A DNA stretch of 8,733 bases from Legionellales bacterium UBA4722. GTDB taxonomy: Bacteria > Pseudomonadota > Gammaproteobacteria > DSM-16500. The position numbers were made by a program, and so were the translations under genes. Shown here piece by piece: positions 1-6,427 of the stretch (position 1 is the stretch's first letter; each line of letters opens with the position of its first letter). The stretch covers positions 1 through 8,733 of the forward strand of contig DHJK01000150.1 in the NCBI GenBank assembly GCA_002404295.1, in the 5' to 3' direction. The notes beneath the pieces are model-generated. The model was given only the letters and a program-made list of their open reading frames with translations, searched no databases and was not told the DNA's origin.

Positions 1-74
1 ACGATATGCCGTTTAAATTATCCCTGTTGCAGTATCAGTAGCTTTTTTATTTTATCAAACATTCCATCAGTTTC

Positions 75-86
75 CGATTAAAATCG
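75..86. promoter_or_regulatory. Short palindrome upstream of first gene
   Basis: CGATT-AA-AATCG is a perfect 5-bp inverted repeat with a 2-bp centre, 30 bp before the first ATG. It could be a small operator, but a palindrome of this size is expected by chance in AT-rich DNA. The rest of 1-115 shows no gene, no convincing sigma70 promoter and no terminator hairpin before the T6 run at 43-48. Confidence 0.15.
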
Positions 87-115
87 TAAATACAAATAAT
101 GCTAGAGATACCATT

Positions 116-976
116 ATGACGAAAGAATTAAAAAAACCAAGCTGGTATGATGATGTTTTTTACAATAAAAGCAGATCGCCGGAAGAATGGTTATGCGAGC
201 TCAACAAAAGATATAATTTTAAGCGTGATAAAATAGGTCTTACGCATCAAATCAATAAATTTTCTCAAAAAAAGCAGAAAGAACTTTTTTGTGAAATGCT
301 ATTTTCTAAAAACACCGAAAGCGTACTAGATGTACTAAAACCAGTTTCACGTCAGCCAATTAAATATCCCTCAGTTAGCGACATAATTATCATGTATCAC
401 CATCTTGTAAATTCAAGCTGGTATAAAAACCACCCAAAACGCTTCACAATTGAAAACGCTATATCTAAAACTTTAACTAATGGAATCTTAACAGGAAAGC
501 AAAAAGACATTCTTATGGAGATGCACGATACTCCTTGGTGCGTATTCAATAAGAATTCTCAACAAGCAAGTTGGCGCCCAAATGAAGACATACCTTTCTT
601 AACTGGAATACCCGTATCAGTTGATGTATTTCACTTAAAAGAAGACATCTGCACAGATTTAAAAAATAAACTCACTGAATGGGTTGGTAAGCCCCATGAT
701 TTCTTATCGAAGCTCGATATATGGGAAGAAAGCAAAATACTTGCAGTATTTGATCTAATGACATGGTTTGAAATTAATCAAATCAACCCTACGAAAAAAA
801 TTCTTTATGATCTTATATGGCCAAAGGGTCGTATTTCTAAAACTAGAGGAGAATATGTTGAGCCTTATGGTGCTATTAAAAACAGTATTAAATTAGCCGA
901 TGAAGCAATTAATCCCAGGGTAATAAAATTGCTTGTTATGATATGTGAAGATAGAAAGCAAAAAATGCAAGAATGA
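116..976 (+). CDS. Hypothetical protein, possibly DUF6387-like
   Basis: Complete 286-residue frame from ATG to TGA. It has no signal peptide or membrane segment, so it is probably cytoplasmic. The protein is tryptophan-rich, with W in PSWYDD, EEWLCEL, SSWYKN, TPWCVF, TEWVGK, DIWEES and MTWFEI, and is basic at the N-terminus. The pattern of an N-terminal 'P-W-(F/Y)-D ... W..L..R', a central 'vsvDvf.LkeDi...lk..L..W' and a later 'DL..W......p.k.l...iwP' resembles, from memory, the DUF6387 family of mobile-island proteins of unknown function. No catalytic motif is visible. The ribosome binding site is weak (AGAGA about 9 bases before ATG). It is followed by a hairpin and a second unknown gene on the same strand. 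The coding call is firm; the family link is tentative and would need a profile search. Confidence 0.75.
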   Translation: MTKELKKPSWYDDVFYNKSRSPEEWLCELNKRYNFKRDKIGLTHQINKFSQKKQKELFCEMLFSKNTESVLDVLKPVSRQPIKYPSVSDIIIMYHHLVNSSWYKNHPKRFTIENAISKTLTNGILTGKQKDILMEMHDTPWCVFNKNSQQASWRPNEDIPFLTGIPVSVDVFHLKEDICTDLKNKLTEWVGKPHDFLSKLDIWEESKILAVFDLMTWFEINQINPTKKILYDLIWPKGRISKTRGEYVEPYGAIKNSIKLADEAINPRVIKLLVMICEDRKQKMQE

Positions 977-995
977 ATATAGGTGAGTAATTATT

Positions 996-1030
996 TATCG
1001 GAATCAAAACTCGTAGTTTTAATTCCGATA
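996..1030 (+). repeat. 35-nt imperfect hairpin between genes 1 and 2
   Basis: TATCGGAAT (996-1004) pairs with ATTCCGATA (1022-1030). After one C/A mismatch, AAAACT (1006-1011) pairs with AGTTTT (1015-1020), leaving a CGT loop. That is 15 paired positions around one mismatch, 20 bases after the stop of the first gene. No T tract follows, so it is not a classic intrinsic terminator. It could protect the 3' end of the upstream message, attenuate transcription, or bind a protein. Confidence 0.55.
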
Positions 1031-1089
1031 CATGCCTAATAGTATTTAATAAAGTTGTCATATGTATAAACCTAACGAGAGGAAATGCT

Positions 1090-1548
1090 ATGACAATAAA
1101 TAACACAAGTGATTTTAGCCACAAAACACAATATGTTAATGAGCTTACGAAACAATGCAGAATATTAGGGATAGATGCTAAATTTGAACCTGCCTTAACA
1201 AGAAAATGTTTACAGTATATGTTCAGTGCGACTTACTATTTCCCGTCTTGTCCGGAAGAAATAGCAATGAACCTTAATCATATTGAAGCTTACTTTCAGA
1301 ATTTAAAAATCAGCGCTGTTTTCGCTTACAACGATGATTCTCCAAAGTTAATAATAGAAAAAGTTGAAATGATCAATAATATAACTATTGTTGTACTCTG
1401 TGAGAGGGAAGGCCGTATCTGCGAAAGAAAAGGTTTCAAACCATGGTCAATTTGTGAAATCACATTTGATAATAATTTTTTTATCCATGCTAATTTAGGA
1501 TCGTATTTTGAACTGGATTGTGCGAATAAAACATTCTATGGCTTATAG
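1090..1548 (+). CDS. Hypothetical protein of unknown function
   Basis: Complete 152-residue frame from ATG to TAG, preceded by a good ribosome binding site (AGAGGA, 6 bases before ATG). I do not recognise the family. The N-terminal half looks helical (about residues 1-75). The C-terminal half looks like alternating beta strands, with hydrophobic stretches such as KLIIEKVEM and NITIVVLCE, ending in an aromatic-rich tail. There is no signal peptide or membrane helix. Six cysteines are spread without a metal-binding spacing. It lies 113 bp after the first gene, beyond a hairpin, so the two may share a transcript or be separately controlled. TATAAA at 1065-1070 is a possible -10 box but lies too close to the ribosome binding site to be persuasive. 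Confidence 0.7.
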   Translation: MTINNTSDFSHKTQYVNELTKQCRILGIDAKFEPALTRKCLQYMFSATYYFPSCPEEIAMNLNHIEAYFQNLKISAVFAYNDDSPKLIIEKVEMINNITIVVLCEREGRICERKGFKPWSICEITFDNNFFIHANLGSYFELDCANKTFYGL

Positions 1549-1617
1549 GCCTCTGGTGCAAAAATCTATTTGTTTGTGATAAATATGGTTAATACTACAT
1601 GGTCTCCAGTGCAAAAA
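1548..1617 (+). repeat. Imperfect 17-bp direct repeat pair
   Basis: Positions 1548-1564 and 1601-1617 match at 14 of 17 bases, sharing the unbroken 9-mer GTGCAAAAA at their 3' ends. The copies start 53 bp apart, and the first overlaps the last base of the stop codon of the preceding gene. The DNA between them (1565-1600) is AT-rich and has no reading frame. They may be remnants of an insertion or rearrangement, or binding sites. Confidence 0.45.
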
Positions 1618-1703
1618 CCCCCAAAAGTGTCGAATCTGGCTGCTTCTGACTTATCCGCCTAAAAGTCCAATAGAGGTTTGTCCCCTTTTGACACGAATGG
1701 GGG
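1618..1703. repeat. Nested inverted repeat in intergenic DNA
   Basis: CCCCCA (1618-1623) pairs with TGGGGG (1698-1703). After a 3x3 internal mismatch, GTGTC (1627-1631) pairs with GACAC (1690-1694). Inside this, GACTT (1648-1652) pairs with AAGTC (1663-1667). The stretch is visibly more GC-rich than its flanks and lies between two convergent genes. It may be a bidirectional terminator-like structure or the relic of a small inverted-repeat element. No T tract or transposase is present. Confidence 0.4.
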
Positions 1704-1725
1704 CCGAACCTGAAATGGATACAGC

Positions 1726-1996
1726 TTAAAGCCTAGCAGCTGCGTTTAATCCCTCAATTTTTTTGTTAAGTTCATTCCACATCTCACGGTCTGCATCTTC
1801 ATTCATGATTCGAACTTTTAGCCCCTTGCCTACGTAATAAGCAAGATCTCGAGCTTGTGAATACAATAATTCTGCTTCATCATGTTGATTGGAGTTTAAT
1901 TTTTGGGCTGCAAGAATAATCTTGCTATGCATTTCAATTTTTTCTTGCCGCAATTTCTTCAGCAGCTTCGCGATCAAAGGGGGAAAAAGGTTTCAT
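1726..1996 (-). pseudogene. Small hypothetical protein gene, frameshifted at an A6 run
   Basis: On the minus strand, AGAAGGA lies 7 bases before the ATG at 1996-1994, an excellent start. That frame reads MKPFSPFDREAAEEIAARKN and stops at 1936-1934. The remaining 60-odd residues (IEMHSKII... to ...NAAARL) continue in the +1 frame to a stop at 1726-1728. Removing one A from the A6 run (1943-1938) joins the parts into a soluble, mostly helical and charged protein of about 88 residues. The other open frame needs a TTG start at 1977, which lies inside the ATG frame and lacks its own ribosome binding site. I do not recognise the family. Either the gene is broken, or the run is a sequencing error, or slippage makes the full product. 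Confidence 0.55.
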
Positions 1997-2027
1997 ATTA
2001 AGTTCCTTCTAAGAGTTTTTAATTCGT

Positions 2028-2058
2028 ATAATATGGTGGTTGATAATAGAAAAAACAA
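2028..2058 (-). promoter_or_regulatory. Candidate promoter for the small minus-strand gene
   Basis: Read on the minus strand, TTGTTT (2058-2053) lies 17 bp before CATATT (2035-2030), or 19 bp before the overlapping TATTAT (2033-2028). A start near 2021 would leave a short leader containing the AGAAGGA site at 2010-2004. The match is only moderate and such boxes are common in AT-rich DNA. Confidence 0.25.
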
Positions 2059-2076
2059 GGGATAAAAATAAAATAT

Positions 2077-3537
2077 TTAATTGCTTAAGACGGTAAGTGC
2101 GTTATGAATTTTTATCATTGCTAAAGTGTCCTGCCCGCAATACTTCAATAACTCTTTGCAAAGCACCGCTGCTTCAGGAGCGGAGTATTTACTGCGTGCA
2201 AGTTCAGCAAAAACAACATTCGCACTCTGCCCATCTCCAATAACAAGATTTGTATAACTCATTTCAGGCACCAACACAGGCAGTACAACCTTAATGGAAT
2301 AACTACCATGGAATTCTGAATGATAATATGTTTCTCTTAGTATTACTTCCAAATCAACGATGCGATCAATTATGTTATGTAACTCATTTGCAAGATCGGG
2401 TGCAGCTTTTGCTAAATTATTAATGAATCTCTTTTCAGCTTGCGCGTGATAAACAATTACGCTGCCTTCTTTTCCAATGTCGGTAAGTATTTTTTCAGCA
2501 AGCGCTTTTCTGTCATCTTTTGAGTAATCCGCAAGAAACTCAAAGTGCTCTGCATTGCTATTCATGGCGGAAAATTTATGGATAGAATATTGCGTAACAA
2601 TTTCCTCATAAGGCCCAATGTTGTTATAGAGTGGAATGGCGGTACTAACAGATTCAAAGTCCAAGTAATAAGCAGGAAAAATGATTTTTTCTAGCAATTC
2701 TTTTAGTTTTTCTTTATTGATGAATGGTTTTTTATCCCTAACTGTAGTCCATACCATTTTTTGTAATGTAGAAAGTCCATCTTCCATTTGTATTTGGCTA
2801 ACAAGAGAAATATTTTCTTCAGTATATAACTTGAATTTTTTTTCTCCTAGGCGTGGCAAGTCAAAGATAGGATCATCAATATTTTTCCCTAAACAATATT
2901 CTTTGTAGTAGTTGCAATCTTTACATGGGTAAATAAATTTAGGTTCCGGCATATCTGGCGCACCAGTTGCGTGTGCTATTTCATCTATTTTGCCAATAAA
3001 ATTTAATCTTCTTTTGTTCACTTCCTCAGTACAATCCACTTCAATAAAAAAATCTCTATTATTCATGCCTAATAGATAGGTTTTTGATACCAACAGTAAG
3101 CTCATTTTTTTGGGCTCAATGCCACAAAGACTGAGAATAATTGCGGTGTAAGTTAGGTCGTCAATCAATTCATCTTTGACTTTTTCTGAGGCCGAGCTTG
3201 ATTTTACTTCTATCAAATGCCATTGGCCATAAATGCGTTCAAGGATATCCGCTCTTGCAATGTTATCCTTATGTATGAAGGTTGCTTCAAAAATAGCTTT
3301 AACATCATCACTAATTAGCTGTTTAGTTTTTTCATAATTACTGATATTGTTGCGTTCGTTAACGAGCGTGCCTTGTGGATAAAGCGAGCGTGCCATTTCT
3401 CCAATTTCAACACCAGTATCAATGCGAAATTGATCAGCTTGGGTAAGAGGGATCTGGATATCGCTAGAACGAAGATACCACCCTCTGGTAAGGCATGTTT
3501 GGCCTTCAAGAAAAATGTTTTTGCTTACCATTTTCAT
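2077..3537 (-). CDS. DUF2779 protein: Cas4/RecB-like nuclease plus DEDD-like domain
   Basis: With this start the protein has 486 residues; residue numbers below use the longer frame that opens at 3603 (508 residues). The N-terminal part is PD-(D/E)XK-like: D119 in ARADI, then E132 and K134 in LIEVKSS. C37 with C227, C230 and C237 (CX2CX6C) resembles the Cas4 iron-sulphur cysteine set. The C-terminal part matches DUF2779: YYLDFES gives a DxE pair (D315, E317), followed by VIVYHAQAEK, IVDLE and a late QDTLAM aspartate (D492), as in DEDD 3'-5' exonucleases. I infer a DNA-processing nuclease; substrate and partners are unknown. I prefer the ATG at 3537 because AAAGGGG lies 10 bases upstream, a perfect TATAAT lies inside the extra 5' codons, and family members begin near 'SK..FL.G..C....W'. 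The ATG at 3531 is also possible. It diverges from the helicase-methylase operon. Confidence 0.8.
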   Translation of the reverse strand: MKMVSKNIFLEGQTCLTRGWYLRSSDIQIPLTQADQFRIDTGVEIGEMARSLYPQGTLVNERNNISNYEKTKQLISDDVKAIFEATFIHKDNIARADILERIYGQWHLIEVKSSSASEKVKDELIDDLTYTAIILSLCGIEPKKMSLLLVSKTYLLGMNNRDFFIEVDCTEEVNKRRLNFIGKIDEIAHATGAPDMPEPKFIYPCKDCNYYKEYCLGKNIDDPIFDLPRLGEKKFKLYTEENISLVSQIQMEDGLSTLQKMVWTTVRDKKPFINKEKLKELLEKIIFPAYYLDFESVSTAIPLYNNIGPYEEIVTQYSIHKFSAMNSNAEHFEFLADYSKDDRKALAEKILTDIGKEGSVIVYHAQAEKRFINNLAKAAPDLANELHNIIDRIVDLEVILRETYYHSEFHGSYSIKVVLPVLVPEMSYTNLVIGDGQSANVVFAELARSKYSAPEAAVLCKELLKYCGQDTLAMIKIHNALTVLSN

Positions 3538-3580
3538 CAGCTTTCTGCCCCTTTCAGCCTTGATTTTCTTGAATTCACCA

Positions 3581-3586
3581 ATTATA
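3581..3586 (-). promoter_or_regulatory. -10 box (TATAAT) for the DUF2779 gene
   Basis: The minus strand reads a perfect TATAAT here. Transcription from about 3574 would give a leader of roughly 37 bases carrying AAAGGGG (3554-3548) before the ATG at 3537. The -35 region is poor: TTCATT at 18 bp is the nearest match. The box would fall inside the coding region if the gene began at 3603, which argues for the shorter protein. Confidence 0.35.
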
Positions 3587-3630
3587 GCCCAATACAAGCC
3601 CATTAATGAACCAATTTCACTAAAGTAGCC

Positions 3631-3656
3631 GTCTTTACTTGTCTTTGCCAGTCTTT
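3631..3656 (+). repeat. Three GTCTTT repeats at exact 10-bp spacing
   Basis: GTCTTT occurs at 3631, 3641 and 3651, each followed by four different bases, so the copies sit on the same face of the helix. They lie in the divergent control region between the DUF2779 gene and the HTH-helicase-methylase operon. The second copy overlaps TTGCCA (3645-3650), a plausible -35 box for the plus-strand operon, although the matching -10 (TAGTTA, 3668-3673, 17-bp spacer) is weak. They could be operator sites, perhaps for the HTH protein encoded just downstream. Confidence 0.5.
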
Positions 3657-3700
3657 CATGGTGTCATTAGTTATATCAAGCTAGAAAACTGGAGAATTAG

Positions 3701-3907
3701 ATGCAACGCGCCGAACCTTGGTATTCATTAGAAGAAATCGCCAAACACTTGGGTGTCTCAAAAGAGACCATCTATAGATGGCTTGAGCGCGGCACAATAC
3801 CAGCTCATCGCGTAGGCAAACTCTGGAAGTTTAAGCCGTCTGATATTGATCAATGGGTCATGAATGGTGGTGCTGAAAAATTGGCTTCCGAGAAAGGTAA
3901 GAAATAA
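3701..3907 (+). CDS. Excisionase/MerR-type helix-turn-helix protein
   Basis: Complete 68-residue protein, preceded by GGAG 6 bases before ATG. Residues about 6-52 form a classic HTH_17/excisionase-type DNA-binding domain: WYSLEEIAKHLGVSKETIY is helix-turn-recognition helix, RWLERGTIPAHRVGKLWKF gives the wing, and SDIDQWV the closing helix. Nothing else is encoded except a short charged tail. Its TAA abuts the ATG of the helicase with no gap, so translation is probably coupled. No integrase is present, which makes a role in phage excision unlikely. I infer either local transcriptional control of the divergent promoters or a DNA-binding partner of the helicase. The domain call is strong; the role is inferred. 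Confidence 0.9.
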   Translation: MQRAEPWYSLEEIAKHLGVSKETIYRWLERGTIPAHRVGKLWKFKPSDIDQWVMNGGAEKLASEKGKK

Positions 3908-6427
3908 ATGCAAATCACCCCGCACCAAGCAAAATATTTTGCTTACGAGCTTACAAAACGCAGCCCTTCCAATAGCGTTGATAAGCTAGTCGCTACCTTG
4001 GCGAATGCGCAAGTTGATCTTAATCCGCATCAGATTGATGCGGCACTTTTTGCTTTTCGCTCTCCGTTATCAAAGGGTGCAATTCTTGCGGATGAAGTTG
4101 GCCTTGGCAAAACAATAGAGGCTGGTATTTTGCTGTCCCAAAAATGGGCTGAGCGTAAAAGACGATTATTAGTAATTGCGCCAGCTACGTTAAGAAAACA
4201 GTGGAACCAAGAATTAGCTGACAAATTTTTTCTTCCATCTTTCATTTTAGAGAAGCGAACTTTTGACGATCAAATTAAAGCAGGAAATCTTAATCCATTT
4301 GACCAAGCCACTATATTGATTTGTTCTTATCATTTTGCTCGTTCAAAAGATTCTTACCTTAAACAAATTCCTTGGGATTTGGTTATTATTGATGAAGCGC
4401 ATCGGTTGCGTAATGTTTATAAGCCCACAAATCGTATTGCAAATGCTATTAAAGCTGCGCTTGCTCATGCACCTAAAATTCTTTTGACAGCAACGCCATT
4501 ACAAAATTCACTTCTAGAATTGTTCGGTCTAGTAAGTATTGTTGATGAGTATGTTTTTGGCGATATAAAAAGTTTTAAAGATCAGTTTTCCAATCTTAAA
4601 ACAGAAGAAGATTTTCTATTACTAAGAGCGCGCTTAAAGACTACTTGTCAGCGAACACTGCGCCGTCAAGTCTTAGAATATATTCGTTATACCAATCGTA
4701 TTCCAATTACTCAAGAATTTGTACCGAATGATGACGAACAGAAACTTTATGATTTAGTATCAGAATATTTACAACGTGAAAGTCTATATGCTCTCCCCGC
4801 TGGCCAAAGAAAACTTGTAACGCTTATTTTAAGAAAGCTATTAGCTTCGTCTACTTACGCTATTTCAGGCACTCTTGATGCTCTTGCCTCGCGATTAGGT
4901 ATAATACAAACGGCTCAAGGCAAATTTAATCAAAATATTGATGTACAAGATGCTGCTTCTGATTTTGAAGGTGCGCAGGAATTAGAAGAGGAGTGGGGCG
5001 AAGATGAAACAGAAGATACCCGAATTGAAACAGAAATGCTTTCTCCAGATCAATTGGGCGAGCTGAATGAAGAGTATCGTCTTGTAAAAGAATTACAGCA
5101 ATTAGCTCATTCAATTACTAAGAATTCAAAAGGTGAAGTATTACTAACTGCATTGAAAGAAGGATTTGAGAAATTAAACGACTTAGGTGCTGCTCAAAAG
5201 GCGGTTATTTTTACTGAATCTAGAAGAACACAAGAATATTTGCGTGATATTTTAGAATCTACGCCAAAATATGCTGGTAGAATTGTTATGTTTAACGGCT
5301 CAAACACGGATGAAAAATCGAAATCGATTTATAAACAATGGCTTAATAAACACTATGCGACCGACAGAGTAACCGGTTCTCCTAGTTCAGATATGAGAGC
5401 AGCATTAGTTGATTATTTTCGCGAAGAAGCGATTATTTTAATTGCAACTGAAGCTGCGGCAGAAGGTATTAACCTACAGTTCTGCTCTTTAGTTGTAAAT
5501 TATGATTTACCATGGAATCCTCAGAGAATTGAACAACGGATTGGTCGATGTCATCGGTATGGTCAAAAATATGATGTTGTAGTGGTAAATTTTCTTAATA
5601 GAAATAATGCTGCCGATCAGCGGGTGTTTGAGTTGCTATCTGAAAAATTTCAATTATTCAGCGGTGTATTTGGCGCAAGCGATGAAGTTTTAGGTGTGAT
5701 CGAATCAGGAGTAGATTTTGAAAAACGGATTTCTGAAATTTATCAGCGCTGTCGTACACCACAACAAATAGAATATGAATTTAATGAATTGCAAAAAGAG
5801 TTAGAAGAACAAGTTAATACAAGATTAAGTGATACAAAAAATAAATTGTTAGAAAATTTTGATGAAGAAGTACAAGAAAAGCTTCGCATAGGTAAAGCTA
5901 GAGCAGAAGAAGCATTATCTAAGCATGAAGCATGGCTATGGAGTATTACTCGATTTTTTCTTCAAGATTATGCTGAATTTCAAGGCGATAAAAATTCCTT
6001 TTTACTCAAGCGCAATCCATTTCCAAATGAAACCATACATCCTGGGCCATATCGTTCAGGTAAAAATGTACAAGATGTTAATCTTTTCAGAGTGGGTCAT
6101 CCGTTGGCACAGAAGATTATAGAGGCATGTAAGGTGCTTGAATCTGTGCCAGCAAATATAGAGTTTAATTTAAGTCTTTCAGGGAGGAAAATTACCGCCC
6201 TTGAACCCTATATTGGTCAAGAAGGATGTCTAGAGGCTTGCCAGCTCTCATTGTTAGCGTTAGAAAGTGAAGAATATATTGTCTTAGCCGCAAAGACTAC
6301 TGCTGGTGAGATTCTTGAAGAAGAAGTGATTGCCCGTATGTTAACGCTTCCAGCAAACATTATTGACCATGCTATAGAAGATGAAAATATAAATTTAAAA
6401 GATGTTATTAATAAAAAAAATATCTGA
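3908..6427 (+). CDS. SNF2-family helicase, N-terminal 839 residues (C-terminus frameshifted off)
   Basis: ATP-dependent DNA translocase of the SNF2/RapA-like helicase superfamily 2. Seen motifs: Walker A DEVGLGKT (62-69), DEAH (162-165), TATPLQN (194-200), then in the second RecA lobe ATEAAAEGINLQ (513-524) and QRIGRCHRYGQ (543-553). An acidic insert lies at about 345-380. A long charged coiled-coil-like region follows the helicase core (about 600-665). The frame ends at TGA 6425-6427 right after an A8 run. Removing one A joins it to the next frame, giving about 958 residues, which I recall as the usual size and C-terminal ending of this family. The start directly follows the HTH stop (TAAATG), with AAAGG about 9 bases upstream. 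It is the second gene of a presumed defence operon with mod and res. DrmD of DISARM is a comparable helicase, but no other drm gene is seen here. Confidence 0.88.
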   Translation: MQITPHQAKYFAYELTKRSPSNSVDKLVATLANAQVDLNPHQIDAALFAFRSPLSKGAILADEVGLGKTIEAGILLSQKWAERKRRLLVIAPATLRKQWNQELADKFFLPSFILEKRTFDDQIKAGNLNPFDQATILICSYHFARSKDSYLKQIPWDLVIIDEAHRLRNVYKPTNRIANAIKAALAHAPKILLTATPLQNSLLELFGLVSIVDEYVFGDIKSFKDQFSNLKTEEDFLLLRARLKTTCQRTLRRQVLEYIRYTNRIPITQEFVPNDDEQKLYDLVSEYLQRESLYALPAGQRKLVTLILRKLLASSTYAISGTLDALASRLGIIQTAQGKFNQNIDVQDAASDFEGAQELEEEWGEDETEDTRIETEMLSPDQLGELNEEYRLVKELQQLAHSITKNSKGEVLLTALKEGFEKLNDLGAAQKAVIFTESRRTQEYLRDILESTPKYAGRIVMFNGSNTDEKSKSIYKQWLNKHYATDRVTGSPSSDMRAALVDYFREEAIILIATEAAAEGINLQFCSLVVNYDLPWNPQRIEQRIGRCHRYGQKYDVVVVNFLNRNNAADQRVFELLSEKFQLFSGVFGASDEVLGVIESGVDFEKRISEIYQRCRTPQQIEYEFNELQKELEEQVNTRLSDTKNKLLENFDEEVQEKLRIGKARAEEALSKHEAWLWSITRFFLQDYAEFQGDKNSFLLKRNPFPNETIHPGPYRSGKNVQDVNLFRVGHPLAQKIIEACKVLESVPANIEFNLSLSGRKITALEPYIGQEGCLEACQLSLLALESEEYIVLAAKTTAGEILEEEVIARMLTLPANIIDHAIEDENINLKDVINKKNI

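Noticed and set aside
1..60. Possible intrinsic terminator before the T6 run at 43-48
   Set aside because: No stable stem could be found directly upstream of the T run.
936..1124. Minus-strand 62-codon frame with a hydrophobic start
   Set aside because: It overlaps two plus-strand genes and spans the intergenic hairpin, has no ribosome binding site, and its membrane-like composition comes from AT-rich antisense reading.
2027..2032. Perfect TATAAT on the plus strand
   Set aside because: No plus-strand gene follows for more than 1.6 kb, and no -35 box is seen. The site is more useful as part of a minus-strand -10 region.
3315..3606. Frames of 64 and 77 codons overlapping the DUF2779 gene N-terminus
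   Set aside because: They are alternative-frame shadows of a gene with conserved motifs and lack start signals.
3631..3656. CRISPR-like or plasmid-iteron array
   Set aside because: The units are only 6 bp with 4-bp gaps and three copies, and no replication or cas gene is nearby; an operator fits better.
3701..3907. Phage excisionase (Xis) implying an integrated prophage
   Set aside because: The domain fits, but there is no integrase, attachment-site repeat or phage gene. The zero-gap link to the helicase points elsewhere.
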